Positions 25,925 to 34,825 of a stretch of DNA of 64,000 nt are shown piece after piece. The translations under genes and the position numbers were made by a program. The DNA lies in assembly GCA_963706905.1 (NCBI GenBank), contig CAVPNY010000018.1:186001-250000 (forward strand), in the 5' to 3' direction. The notes beneath the pieces were generated by a model. That model had not been told where the DNA came from. It worked only from the letters and a program-made list of their open reading frames with translations, and searched no databases. Origin of the DNA: CAVPNY01 sp963706905. GTDB taxonomy: Bacteria > Chloroflexota > Anaerolineae > Anaerolineales > UBA4823. The first letter of the stretch is position 1; each line of letters starts with the position of its first letter.

Positions 25925-26022
25925 GAATATTCTCCGATCATCGTCTAACGGCTGGCTGGCTGGGGCAGCCTCAGCAAGACTGCCCCAGCATAAATCAGTA
26001 TTCAGTTGTCTGAACGCAGCCG

Positions 26023-27456
26023 TCAATCAGCCCCAGCGGGCTCTACTACTGCTGCTACTACTTCTTCTTCTTCGCTCGGAGCGCCAGCCAGGATATCCCA
26101 CGGGCGCGGGTTGCGATTGTAGAAGAACATCAAAACCAGTACCAGCAATGCCAAGAGGCCGACGCCGATCCAACCCAGATTTTTTCCAAGTAACTGGAAC
26201 AACCATGGCGTCCACAAGAAGCCATCGCCGATGCTGATGATCTGCGAAGCGCCTTCCGGTGCCGTAAATTGTGCCTCTACGGCAGCCGCAGTGAACGCAG
26301 CTGCCATGCCGGTGCCAATGTAGAAACCGATCCCCAGCTCGATAATACCGGCGATGACCATGCGGAAAATATTGCCGCGCATGACCGGGGCGAAACCGGC
26401 TACGACGAAGGGGATAATCGCCAGGTCAGCAAACAGGATCACCTGGTTGCCGGGCAGGATCAAGCTCATCAAGATTGCGATCGGGACCAGCAGCAGGGCG
26501 GTGGAGATGGCCGCCGGGTGACCGATCAAAATGGCGGAATCCAGGCCGATGTAGATTTCGCGGTTGGAGGCGCGCCGGTTAAGGAAGTCGCGCGCCGCTT
26601 CGGAAATCGGGATCAAGCCTTCCATCAATATTTGCACCATGCGGGGCAGCAACAACATGACCGCTGCCAGGTTCATGCCGGTTTGGAGCACCTTCGTGAT
26701 CACCTGCAGAGCACTCCCGACATTATAGAAGGCCAGGATACCCAGCACCAGACCGATAACCAGGCCCAAGATGATCGGGTCGCCAAAAATACCCCAACGT
26801 TTCTGAATCGTGTCTGGGTCCCAGTTGACTTTCTTTACACCAGGGATTTTTTCCAACACCCAGTTGGTAGCCACCGCAAAGGGCACGCCTGGACCGGTGG
26901 TCAGGTGGGGGATGGAAATACCTGGCAGGCCGTAAAAGTGCTGAATGGCTTTTGCGACCCAGTCGCCGAAGAATAACGCCCAGGCAGCCGCCACGGCTGA
27001 AGCAAATAAACCCAAAGCAAAGTTCTGGCTTACGATGGCGACCAGGGAGCCGATGAAGGCGAAGTGCCAGTAGTTCCACACATCGATATTCAAGGTCTTC
27101 GTGAAGCGGATCAATAGCAAGATCACGTTAACCAGGATGGCGATCGGGATAACCCATAACCCAACCTTGGTGGAGAAAGCAATCGCAGCCGCGGCTGGCC
27201 AGCCAACATCAACAACATTGCGCTCAAGGCCAGTATTCTTCACCATGGCTTGCCCGACTTCGGTCAGGGTGCCCCACATCAGACCGATGACCAGGTTAAT
27301 GCCGATGAAGGCGATGCCAATGGTGACCGCCGCACGAAACGCCCTGCCTGGCTTTGCACCCAGGATCAGGGCGAGGAAGAAGATAATAATTGGCAGGATA
27401 ACCGTTGCGCCAAGGTTGTTAAACCATGCACTAATGCCATTTAAAATAACATCCAT
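26023..27456 (-). CDS. PTS transporter subunit IIC, galactitol family
   Basis: This 477-residue polytopic protein is the sugar-translocating channel of a galactitol-type (GatC/SgcC-like) PTS. Typical segments include FNNLGATVILPIIIFFLALI, GLMWGTLTEVGQAMVKNTG, FALGLFASAVAAAWALFFGD and SAILIGHPAAISTALLLVPI. AAGGAG eight to nine bases before the ATG at 27456 fixes the start; the frame extends further upstream without support. The substrate is unknown, as no sugar-phosphate dehydrogenase or kinase is in the operon. Transport is coupled to phosphorylation through IIB. Confidence 0.85.
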   Translation of the reverse strand: MDVILNGISAWFNNLGATVILPIIIFFLALILGAKPGRAFRAAVTIGIAFIGINLVIGLMWGTLTEVGQAMVKNTGLERNVVDVGWPAAAAIAFSTKVGLWVIPIAILVNVILLLIRFTKTLNIDVWNYWHFAFIGSLVAIVSQNFALGLFASAVAAAWALFFGDWVAKAIQHFYGLPGISIPHLTTGPGVPFAVATNWVLEKIPGVKKVNWDPDTIQKRWGIFGDPIILGLVIGLVLGILAFYNVGSALQVITKVLQTGMNLAAVMLLLPRMVQILMEGLIPISEAARDFLNRRASNREIYIGLDSAILIGHPAAISTALLLVPIAILMSLILPGNQVILFADLAIIPFVVAGFAPVMRGNIFRMVIAGIIELGIGFYIGTGMAAAFTAAAVEAQFTAPEGASQIISIGDGFLWTPWLFQLLGKNLGWIGVGLLALLVLVLMFFYNRNPRPWDILAGAPSEEEEVVAAVVEPAGAD

Positions 27457-27515
27457 TTGTACACTCTCCTTATAGGTGTATTTGGAGCCACATAGAATTG
27501 CATAAAATGATCGGA

Positions 27516-27806
27516 TTACGATGGTTGGAGCGCTTGAACGATCTGCTCGATAACAGCCTCCTTTCCGACTCCCGTTAAGAACGCCAGGGTCTGAATCACC
27601 GGCACTCCCGTGTCCTTCGGCACAGGGGTGGTGGTCACAATCAGGTCGTACCCCTGGGCGAGGCCTTTCACTTCGGCGGCCTTGCATTGGCGGATGGATA
27701 CCGGGATACCGCGTTTTTTGAGCTCCTCCTCAATCGCCTTTGCCACCACAGTCGAGGTTGCGATCGCAGTCCCACAAGCGACAAGGATCCTTTTCGGTTG
27801 AGCCAT
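27516..27806 (-). CDS. PTS subunit IIB, galactitol/lactose-like
   Basis: A 96-residue IIB domain. The phosphocysteine is Cys11 in KRILVACGTAIATSTVVAKA, followed by the loop typical of GatB-like proteins; YDLIVTTTPVPKDTGVPVI follows later. It accepts phosphate from IIA and transfers it to the sugar in IIC. GAGGTAAAAC upstream of the ATG is the ribosome binding site. Located between IIA and IIC. Confidence 0.88.
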   Translation of the reverse strand: MAQPKRILVACGTAIATSTVVAKAIEEELKKRGIPVSIRQCKAAEVKGLAQGYDLIVTTTPVPKDTGVPVIQTLAFLTGVGKEAVIEQIVQALQPS

Positions 27807-27860
27807 GTTTTACCTCCACATCAATGATTAATTAATTGTAACCCGCACAATATCCCAAGG

Positions 27861-28325
27861 TTACGCGAATGCTTCCAAAACCTGCGCAATGCTGCGGGCG
27901 CTCATCAGCTTCTCGATGGTTTTAGCATCTTGTAGCACGCTGGCAATTTCCTGGAGCATTTCCACCTGGGTTTTGGCCTGTTCCAAAGCCATCAAAATCA
28001 CCAATTGAACCGGTACGGCGGTTTCCGGTTCAATCATATTCTGGAAATTAACTGGCTCTTGCAAGGTGGCTAAGGCCAGGGCTGGCTTGATCACATGCTG
28101 GATATCGGTATGCGGGATGGCCGCGTTGAATTTGCCCTCCAGGGGCAGGCCAGTCGGCATTTGTGCTTCTCGCTGAAGCGCCGCCTCGGCGAAACTCTCG
28201 CGCACGTAACCTGCCTGGTAAAGCCTCCCGGCAAGTGTTTCTAACACTTGTTTAGAATCGGTTGCGGCGAGCTGCACACAAATTGCCGCGGGGACGAGCA
28301 ATTCTTTTATCTTTTCTGAAGCCAT
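27861..28325 (-). CDS. PTS subunit IIA (mannitol/fructose type 2)
   Basis: A 154-residue IIA of the PTS EIIA type-2 family. The phosphohistidine is His72 in FNAAIPHTDIQHV; the segment VQLVILMALEQAKTQVEMLQ matches the second half of the fold. It takes phosphate from HPr. It directly follows the E2 gene (17-base gap), tying the transporter to the dehydrogenase genes. Confidence 0.88.
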   Translation of the reverse strand: MASEKIKELLVPAAICVQLAATDSKQVLETLAGRLYQAGYVRESFAEAALQREAQMPTGLPLEGKFNAAIPHTDIQHVIKPALALATLQEPVNFQNMIEPETAVPVQLVILMALEQAKTQVEMLQEIASVLQDAKTIEKLMSARSIAQVLEAFA

Positions 28326-28342
28326 AGATGGATTCTCCGAGG

Positions 28343-29722
28343 TTAATAAATCAGGATGTCTGGATGTTCAATGGCTTGAACCAGGTCGTTCAAAAATTCC
28401 GCCGCAGCAACACCATCCACTACACGGTGGTCAGCAGAAAGCGTGAGCGCCATCCTCGGCCGGACGGCCACTGTGTCTTGATCGTCAATCACCACCGGTT
28501 TGCGCACAACGCTGCCCACCGCCAGGATGGCGCTTTCAGGTGGGTTAACGATCGCCCGGAACTGCTGGATGCCATACATACCCAGATTTGAGATGGTAAA
28601 GGTGCCCTCTTTTACCTCCTCCAAAGTGAGCTTGTTGGCGCGGGCTCTCTCAGACAGGTCTTTAACCTGGTCATTAATCTCTGCGACTGTTTTTTGGCTG
28701 GCATTGCGAATAACAGGAACGATCAGCCCGCCCTGGATCGCGGTTGCCACCCCGATATTGATTTCCTGCCACATGTAGATCGTTTGATCCACCAGCGATG
28801 CATTCAGGTACGGATGGCGCTGTAAAGCCCAGGCAGTCAGGCGCACCAGCAGCGCAGTGACCGATACTTTACTTTTACCCAAATGGGAAGCATATTCATT
28901 CAAACGGGCGCGTGTGCTTTCCAGTTGGCTAAGGTCGACTTCCACCGTCAGCGCAATGTGGGGGGCAGTTTGAAAGCTGGCTTGCATGCGGTCGGCGATG
29001 GTGCTGCGGATGCCTGCTAAGGGGACAAGCTCTGCCGGTCGCTGACCAACAATTTGGTCGGCGCGCTGGACAGGGACTGGCGCAACAGGTAAAGCGGGCT
29101 GAGAGGCTGCCTGCTGGCTGTACTGTTCAACATCCTGCGCCTGCACCCTGCCCTGTGGGCCACTACCTGGCACTCGCGCCAATTCGATATTCAGCTCCCT
29201 GGCAAGGCGGCGAGCGGCGGGAGTGGCAGGGACTTTTCCTCCCTGTAAATATTGCTCGATGTGCGCCTTCGTGATGCGCTCAGGCTGGCCTGGCACCTCC
29301 GCCAGGTCGATCCCCAGGCTGTGGGCCATTCGCTCTGCTACCGGGGTTGCCTTTACGCTGCGCTCATCTGGCTTTTTGATCACCATACGCGCCGGAATTA
29401 CAGGCTCAGTCTCAACTGCGGTAGATGCACCTGCATCTCTGGCAAGTGTTTCCCCCTGAGCGGGCAAATCAGACAGGCTTTCACCCGGTTTCAGAATATA
29501 GGCGATCACAGTCGTCACAGGCACTACATCGCCCGGTTTAACGCTGATCTGAGCCAGGATTCCGCTGGCCGGGGCAGGCACGTCAATGGCAACTTTGTCA
29601 GTCTCAACCGTTAAAACCGGGTCATCGTATTCAATTTGATCGCCTTCGTGCTTCAGCCAGGCCACGACAGTGGCCTTCTCCTGGTCCATATCGAATTTCG
29701 GCATGATAAATGGTATGGGCAT
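28343..29722 (-). CDS. Dihydrolipoamide acyltransferase (E2) with two E3/E1-binding domains
   Basis: This 459-residue E2 moves acyl groups to CoA in a 2-oxo-acid or acetoin dehydrogenase complex. A single lipoyl domain (residues 1-80) carries Lys43 in TVETDKVAID. Two peripheral-subunit-binding domains follow, at about 125-158 (ATPVAERMAHSLGIDLAEVP) and 166-201 (ATPAARRLARELNIELARVP); most E2 proteins have one. The catalytic domain ends with SADHRVVDG (His432, Asp436). Substrate (pyruvate versus acetoin) is not decided by sequence. The E3 dihydrolipoamide dehydrogenase is missing from the operon. Confidence 0.9.
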   Translation of the reverse strand: MPIPFIMPKFDMDQEKATVVAWLKHEGDQIEYDDPVLTVETDKVAIDVPAPASGILAQISVKPGDVVPVTTVIAYILKPGESLSDLPAQGETLARDAGASTAVETEPVIPARMVIKKPDERSVKATPVAERMAHSLGIDLAEVPGQPERITKAHIEQYLQGGKVPATPAARRLARELNIELARVPGSGPQGRVQAQDVEQYSQQAASQPALPVAPVPVQRADQIVGQRPAELVPLAGIRSTIADRMQASFQTAPHIALTVEVDLSQLESTRARLNEYASHLGKSKVSVTALLVRLTAWALQRHPYLNASLVDQTIYMWQEINIGVATAIQGGLIVPVIRNASQKTVAEINDQVKDLSERARANKLTLEEVKEGTFTISNLGMYGIQQFRAIVNPPESAILAVGSVVRKPVVIDDQDTVAVRPRMALTLSADHRVVDGVAAAEFLNDLVQAIEHPDILIY

Positions 29723-29745
29723 GTAGAACTCCTAAAGCCGGGCCA

Positions 29746-30732
29746 TTAATACACGTTGGCGACAACCGCCCGGATTTCTCGCTCGATATCCTCTTCCTGG
29801 GGCACTGCGGCGCGTTCCAGGTTGCGGTTATAGGGGATGGGCATATCCTTGCCAGCCAGCCGGCGCAGCGGAGCATCCAGGTAAGCAAATGCCGGGCTGC
29901 TGGCTACGCGCGCGATCACTTCACCTGCCCATCCGCCCGTCTCGCACGCCTCGTGCACCACTAACAGGCGGCCTGTTTTGCGCACAGACTGGATAATGGT
30001 CTCGCTGTCCAGCGGGCGCAAGCTGCGCGGGTCGATCACCTCGACTTCGATGCCATCTTTTGAGAGGCGTTCGGCTACCACCAGGCTGCGTGGAACCATC
30101 ACGCTGCTGGCCACAACCGTCAAATCCTTCCCCATGCGTTTGACATCCGCTACGCCGATGGGGATGGAATATTCTTCAAGAGGCACCTCTCCCTTGGTTT
30201 TGTACAGCAGTTTGTGTTCGACAAACATGACCGGGTTGGGGTCTCGGATGGCGCTGATCAGCAAGCCCTTGGCGTCATAAGGAGTGCTGGGGGCGACAAC
30301 TTTGATACCAGGGATATGCACCAGGATGCTCTCCAGGGATTGCGAATGCTGGGCGGCAGCTCCGGTACCGGAGCCAGCTGGCATGCGGATTACCATCGGC
30401 ACGCTGGCCTTGCCGCCAAACATGAAGCGCACTTTCGCAGCCTGATTAACCAGTTGTTCCATGCCCAACAGGATAAAATCCATGAACATCATCTCTGCCA
30501 CCGGGCGCATTCCAGCCAGGGCTGCGCCGGTTGTTGCTCCTACAATGGCAGCTTCGGAAATAGGCGTCTCAACCACACGCTTCTCACCGAACTCGTCCAA
30601 TAATCCGAAGGTCACCCCAAAAGCGCCGCCATAGCGGCCAATATCCTCACCAAAAAGGAATACCCGTTGATCGCGCTGCATTTCCTCGCGCAGCGCGGCC
30701 CGGATTGCTTCAGCATAGGTCATTTCAGGCAT
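29746..30732 (-). CDS. 2-oxo-acid/acetoin dehydrogenase E1 beta subunit
   Basis: A 328-residue transketolase-like E1 beta. TYAEAIRAALREEM, FLFGEDIGRYGGAFGV, SEAAIVGATTGAALAGMRP and VIDPRSLRPLDSETI are typical of PdhB/AcoB. It forms the thiamine-diphosphate active site together with E1 alpha. The ATG at 30732 has GGAG seven bases upstream; it overlaps the E1 alpha stop by eight bases, giving translational coupling. Frame extension upstream lies within E1 alpha. Confidence 0.9.
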   Translation of the reverse strand: MPEMTYAEAIRAALREEMQRDQRVFLFGEDIGRYGGAFGVTFGLLDEFGEKRVVETPISEAAIVGATTGAALAGMRPVAEMMFMDFILLGMEQLVNQAAKVRFMFGGKASVPMVIRMPAGSGTGAAAQHSQSLESILVHIPGIKVVAPSTPYDAKGLLISAIRDPNPVMFVEHKLLYKTKGEVPLEEYSIPIGVADVKRMGKDLTVVASSVMVPRSLVVAERLSKDGIEVEVIDPRSLRPLDSETIIQSVRKTGRLLVVHEACETGGWAGEVIARVASSPAFAYLDAPLRRLAGKDMPIPYNRNLERAAVPQEEDIEREIRAVVANVY

Positions 30733-31762
30733 AGACATACTCCAATAGAGTTGAAGGATCAGGTTCGGGGGAAGATTCTGCGAAGGCGACGGAGGATTCA
30801 ATTAACTGCAAAGCCTGTTGGTCGATTACCTCGGCGGCCTGTTCGGTTAATATCCCGGCAGTGATCATCCGGTGGCGGATGCGGACGATCGGATCGCGGC
30901 GCTTCCATTCGTCGATTTCATCGCGCGTCCGGTACAGGTTACGGTCACTCTTGGAGTGCCCGAAATACCGGTAAGTTTCTGCTTCGACAAAGTATGGCCC
31001 CTTACCGCTTTGGATGTGCGCAACTGCCTGCTGCATCGTCTCGTAAACCAGCATGAGGTCGTTCCCGTCGATGAATTTCCAGGGAATGCCGTAGCCTTCG
31101 GCGCGCTGCGCGATGGGGAGCTTTGCCGTGGCGCGGCTGACTTCCATGGACATGCCGTAATGGTTGTTTTCGCAGATGAATAGGATTGGCAGGTCCCATA
31201 GTGCAGCCATATTGAGCGACTCATGAAAAATGCCCTCGTTGGCCGCGCCATCGCCGAAGATGTCTACCACCAGGTTTTCTTGATCCTGCAGTTTCAGCGC
31301 CAGACCAACGCCCACCCCAAGCGAGATGCCTCCGCCGACAATGCCATTCGCGCCCAGGTTATTGGTCTCGATATCGGCGATGTGCATCGAGCCGCCTCGC
31401 CCGCGGCAGTATCCGCTGTCTTTGCCCAGAAATTCGGCCATCATCAAGTTTATATCCGAACCGCGGGCGATGAAGTGTCCGTGGCCGCGGTGATGGTTCA
31501 GAAAGTAGGCGTCGCGCCGTACGGCGCGCCATGTCCCAACGGCGACCGCTTCCTGCCCGGCGGACAGATGCATTGTGCCGTGGACCTTGCCTTGGGCGTA
31601 CAATCGGTCAGCCATCTGCTCAAACTGGCGAATCTTACACATTGTGGTATACATTTCAACCAGATTATCTGCCGATAAGCCTGCTCTTTCCATTTGCGCA
31701 CCCAAATCTGGAGCAGGTTGTCCGGGACCGGTTGGGGCGATATTTTCTGTTTTATTTAGCAT
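30725..31762 (-). CDS. 2-oxo-acid/acetoin dehydrogenase E1 alpha subunit
   Basis: A 345-residue E1 alpha. The thiamine diphosphate motif runs from FGDGAANEGIFHESLNMAAL to ENNHYGMS; GSMHIADIETNNLGANGIVG and the YRYFGHSKSD phosphorylation-loop-like segment are as in PdhA/AcoA. It decarboxylates the 2-oxo acid (or cleaves acetoin) and loads the lipoyl group of E2. Start follows the regulator gene by 18 bases. In this operon PTS transport would produce pyruvate from PEP, a possible substrate of the complex. Confidence 0.9.
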   Translation of the reverse strand: MLNKTENIAPTGPGQPAPDLGAQMERAGLSADNLVEMYTTMCKIRQFEQMADRLYAQGKVHGTMHLSAGQEAVAVGTWRAVRRDAYFLNHHRGHGHFIARGSDINLMMAEFLGKDSGYCRGRGGSMHIADIETNNLGANGIVGGGISLGVGVGLALKLQDQENLVVDIFGDGAANEGIFHESLNMAALWDLPILFICENNHYGMSMEVSRATAKLPIAQRAEGYGIPWKFIDGNDLMLVYETMQQAVAHIQSGKGPYFVEAETYRYFGHSKSDRNLYRTRDEIDEWKRRDPIVRIRHRMITAGILTEQAAEVIDQQALQLIESSVAFAESSPEPDPSTLLEYVYA

Positions 31763-31780
31763 ATTTTTTCCTCTTATTGA

Positions 31781-32749
31781 TTACAGGTTTTCAAGCACGC
31801 GACTTGCAGTATTTTCGCTGGTTACCAGCGCATTCGCCAGGCCAGAACGCAGGGCGCCAAGGATCGGCAGGACTTTATGGTCGCCCCCAGCTACGGCGAC
31901 GCGCAGGGGAATGCAGCGTAAGTCTTGCGGTTTAATTGCAATGATTCGATTGTGGAAATCATTATCAGGAATATCGCCGGTGATCGTAAAGTGTCGCCCG
32001 CAGATATCGCCAACCAGGGCTTGCTGTTGCAGGGCAAGGAAATCCTCCGCTGAGACATAGCCTGCTTGATAGAAACTGGAGCTGTCTGCCTCCAGACTGC
32101 CAATCCCGACGATCGCCAGGTCGCAGCGCTTGGCGAGATCGATCACCGTTTGAATGCTGGGAGTGTTTTCCAAGGCCAGGGCGGTTTGCGGCTCTTTTAC
32201 CAGGAATGGGGCGTTTAAGAAATATGTCTGGCTGTTAAATTTCTGCGCCAGGCGCTGCAGCAGTCCATGCCCGTCGTATACCTTGTTTTGCGAGCCCAGG
32301 GCGCCAACCAGTTGAACGACCTTCATGGATAAATGTGGATTTGGCTCGATCGCGTCAACCACAGCGCTCACCGCGGTGCCCCAGGATAACCCGACGGTCA
32401 TATTCGCAACAAAGACCGACTTTAGGTATTTTGCCGTCGCGCTACCCAGGCGAGTTAGGAGCTGAGCATGCTCCTCTCTCCGGTCAGTAATGACAATTGC
32501 CTTGAGGAGGTCAAACGTTCTTTCCAGTCTACTTTCAAGTTCTGGATTACTGATCAAGGGGTGATGGATGCTCACTTCGACGATTTTTAACCGGCGGGCG
32601 TCAGCCAGCATGCGCGAGACTGTGGAGCGATCTACGCCCATTGTCCGCGCAATCTGATTCTGGTTCAAACCCTGTGAATAATACAGCTCGGCGACGTCCG
32701 CCAGGATTCCCTGGCGCTCCTCGTCTGGAAGATCCCCATCATTCGTCAT
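31781..32749 (-). CDS. SorC/DeoR-type sugar-binding transcriptional regulator
   Basis: A 322-residue regulator. The N-terminal helix-turn-helix is LNQNQIARTMGVDRSTVSRM (residues about 29-48); the rest is the SorC sugar-phosphate-binding domain (VGLSWGTAVSAVVDAI, VVQLVGALG, IVGIGSLEADSSSFYQAGY, LRVAVAGGDHK). It is first in the operon and probably autoregulates it through the twin operators just upstream, with a sugar phosphate or other phosphorylated compound as effector. GAGG six bases before the ATG is the ribosome binding site. Confidence 0.88.
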   Translation of the reverse strand: MTNDGDLPDEERQGILADVAELYYSQGLNQNQIARTMGVDRSTVSRMLADARRLKIVEVSIHHPLISNPELESRLERTFDLLKAIVITDRREEHAQLLTRLGSATAKYLKSVFVANMTVGLSWGTAVSAVVDAIEPNPHLSMKVVQLVGALGSQNKVYDGHGLLQRLAQKFNSQTYFLNAPFLVKEPQTALALENTPSIQTVIDLAKRCDLAIVGIGSLEADSSSFYQAGYVSAEDFLALQQQALVGDICGRHFTITGDIPDNDFHNRIIAIKPQDLRCIPLRVAVAGGDHKVLPILGALRSGLANALVTSENTASRVLENL

Positions 32750-32769
32750 ACTGAACCTCGCAGATCATA

Positions 32770-32829
32770 CACATAAGTGCATTCTCCGGCACATATGTGA
32801 ATTTATCACAGGTTTATCTTAGTTGTCAA
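32770..32829 (-). promoter_or_regulatory. Promoter and twin operators of the PTS/dehydrogenase operon
   Basis: On the minus strand TTGACA (32829-32824), an 18-bp spacer and TAAATT (32805-32800, with TG before it) give a start near 32793. CACATATGTG (32790-32799), a perfect palindrome, covers the start, and CACATAAGTG (32770-32779) lies exactly 20 bp away, downstream. This is the layout expected for a repressor. TGTGA-N5-TCACA (32796-32810) overlaps the -10 box; its spacing is one base short of a CRP site. The remainder of 32830-33084 has a TATAAT at 33013-33018, a possible msrA promoter. Confidence 0.65.
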
Positions 32830-33084
32830 ATATATTTGGGCAAGAAAATACAAATATCCAGGTGCAGCAGCCTTTTCGGCAGGTCACAGTCAACAGCGGC
32901 AAGCAGTACGCTAAGGTATAATTCGGGATCGTCAGCCTGAACCAAAGGCTAAGGATCTCCCAATAAGAAAATATGAGTCTCTTCGCCTTGAGTTGAGAGA
33001 GACAGCTTGTTCTATAATATAAGGGATTAACGAGCGAATCACGAATGATTATTCTGTAACCAGTGTACATGAATAGAAAGGAAA

Positions 33085-33661
33085 ATGATAATGGTAGTCT
33101 CCCCGAATAAAACCGATCAAACAGTAAACAATCAGGTTGCCACTCTGGCGGGCGGTTGTTTCTGGTGCCTGGAAGCGGTTTACACCCAGCTCAAAGGTGT
33201 GATTAAAGTCTGTCTCTGGTTATTCCGGCGGGAGCGTCCCCGATCCCAGCTACCGGCAGGTGTGTGGCGGGGCGACCGGTCACGCCGAGGTGGTGCAGGT
33301 GACATTCGACGCTCAGCAAATCTCTTTCAATGAATTGCTCGAGGTCTTTTTTACCATCCATGATCCGACGACCCTCAACCGCCAGGGCAATGATGTCGGT
33401 ACCCAGTACCGCTCGGCGATCTACTACCATGATGAAAATCAGAAAGCCATTGCCGGCGAAGTGATCAAAAAGATCGAGGCAGCCGGTATTTGGGGGGGCC
33501 CGATCGTCACGGAGGTTGCCCCCTTCACCGTTTTCTACCCGGCGGAAGAATACCACCAGGATTACTTCAAGCGCAATCCTGCCCAGCCGTACTGCCAGGT
33601 GATCATTGCCCCCAAGGTGGCTAAGTTTCGCCAGAAATACGCGGCTCGACTGTCAGGCTAA
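33085..33661 (+). pseudogene. msrA: Peptide methionine sulfoxide reductase MsrA, one frameshift
   Basis: Two overlapping frames join into one MsrA of about 190 residues, which reduces methionine-S-sulfoxide. The catalytic Cys is in LAGGCFWCLEAVYTQLKGVI; after a one-base shift at about 33206-33214 the frame continues SGYSGGSVPDPSYRQVCGG, TGHAEVVQVTFD, NDVGTQYRSAIYYHDE and YHQDYFKRNP, all MsrA hallmarks. GAAAGGAAA precedes the ATG. The rest is intact and highly conserved, so a sequencing indel is at least as likely as gene decay. Confidence 0.85.
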
Positions 33662-33741
33662 TTTCGCTCAGGTTGTGGATCGCGCCCTCTCCAGGTGAAT
33701 TCGCGCCAACCATATCTATTATAAATTTTTGCAATAAATAT

Positions 33742-33767
33742 AACCCCCGCCCGGCTGGACGAGGGTT
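33742..33767 (-). terminator. Probable terminator of secreted paralogue 1
   Basis: AACCCTCGTCC and GGGCGGGGGTT (minus strand) form an 11-position stem with two mismatches around a short loop, followed by an AT-rich stretch containing TATTTATT. It lies just after the stop of the paralogue at 33826. Similar hairpins follow paralogues 2 and 3. Confidence 0.5.
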
Positions 33768-33825
33768 GAAAAGGGGTTGGGAGGGGGTCTTGCAAGCCTT
33801 AGTCAGGCAAGCAGTATTTCATGGT

Positions 33826-34516
33826 TTAGTCGAACGATTTAAAGAAGTCGAAGAAATAGACGCCGCGCGTGGTGGTATCTACCCCAGCGATGGCGCCTAG
33901 CCTGGCGCGGTCGACCCGGAAAGTGTCATTATCGATGCCGGTGCGGTTGGCTTTCAACACACTATCGATCGAGAAGGCCAGTTGCCCGTTATTCATCCCG
34001 GCAGATTGGGAGGCATCCCATTCCACTTCGACCTCGTGAGACTGGTCGGTAATGGCAAACCACTGGGTGTTGAGCCAGGTCAGGTCATCCCGGCGTGCGC
34101 CCGCGCGCAACTGGTAGGTGTCTCCAGATTTGCGGAATTCAACGCGCATGGTGGGCACAAAGCTGGTGCGCTGGTCCATGCCCAGGAAGATGGTATGGAA
34201 ATCCCCACTGGCCATCCCAATCGAGTTCGGATCGAACAGGAATTTGGCTTTGTATGAATTCAGGCTGGCGGGGGTGTCGTCGGTGACATAGATCGGGGTA
34301 TTATCGTCGATACGGGCACGCATCCCGCGGGTGCCTTCCAGTGCCGCAGCGGCGGTGACCGCCAGATCGCCGAGATCGGTCTTGCGCGCGGTCCAGGCTG
34401 AGAGGTTGCCGCTTTCGAAATCATCGGAGAAGATCAGGATCGGCAGCCAGGGCGCTCTGGAACGAGGTCAAGGCCAGAGCGAGGACAAACAGGATGAAAA
34501 TGGATTTGCGAAGCAT
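33826..34516 (-). pseudogene. Secreted protein, tandem paralogue 1 (frameshift after signal peptide)
   Basis: The signal peptide MLRKSIFILFVLALALTSFQ plus SALAADP is followed by a one-base insertion at about 34441 (GATCCTGATC in place of GATCCGATC in paralogue 3). The remaining frame, to 33826, gives the mature domain with IYVTDDTPASLNSYKAKFLF, MASGDFHTIFLGMDQRTS, EVEWDASQSAGMNNGQLAF and GVYFFDFFKSFD. The domain resembles LamG/concanavalin-like secreted proteins that are common in Anaerolineae; function unknown. It is the third gene in transcription order of a tandem family of three. Confidence 0.7.
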
Positions 34517-34760
34517 GGTAATTTTCCTTTTTTGAAATGATTTGTTTGATACTACGGAATGTGATACGCAAGGGCTGCGAAAATGGATTGCATTTGCATA
34601 TATCTGATATATAAGACGCAGGAAGTCGACTTTTGTGACGGGAAATTGGGCTTCGTTTACCAGGTAGGGAATAAACCCTGCTATTGATGCCCTCCAGGAA
34701 TGCAAATAGCTGAATACTATCCGAATTATGGGTGGCCTGCTGCAGTCGAGGTACTTTAAT

Positions 34761-34791
34761 AAAACAAATCCCCCGTTCTGGTGAACGAGGG
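34761..34791 (-). terminator. Intrinsic terminator of secreted paralogue 2
   Basis: On the minus strand CCCTCGTTC pairs with GAACGGGGG (one U-G pair) around ACCA, followed by ATTTGTTTTATT. It lies 35 bp downstream of the stop at 34826. Confidence 0.7.
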
Positions 34792-34825
34792 ACGAAGGGG
34801 AGCATGGATCTGGATGGATGATGAT

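Noticed and set aside
32796..32810. TGTGA-N5-TCACA as a third CRP-type site
   Set aside because: The spacer is five bases where six are needed for the two half-sites to face the same side; it overlaps the -10 box and may be incidental.
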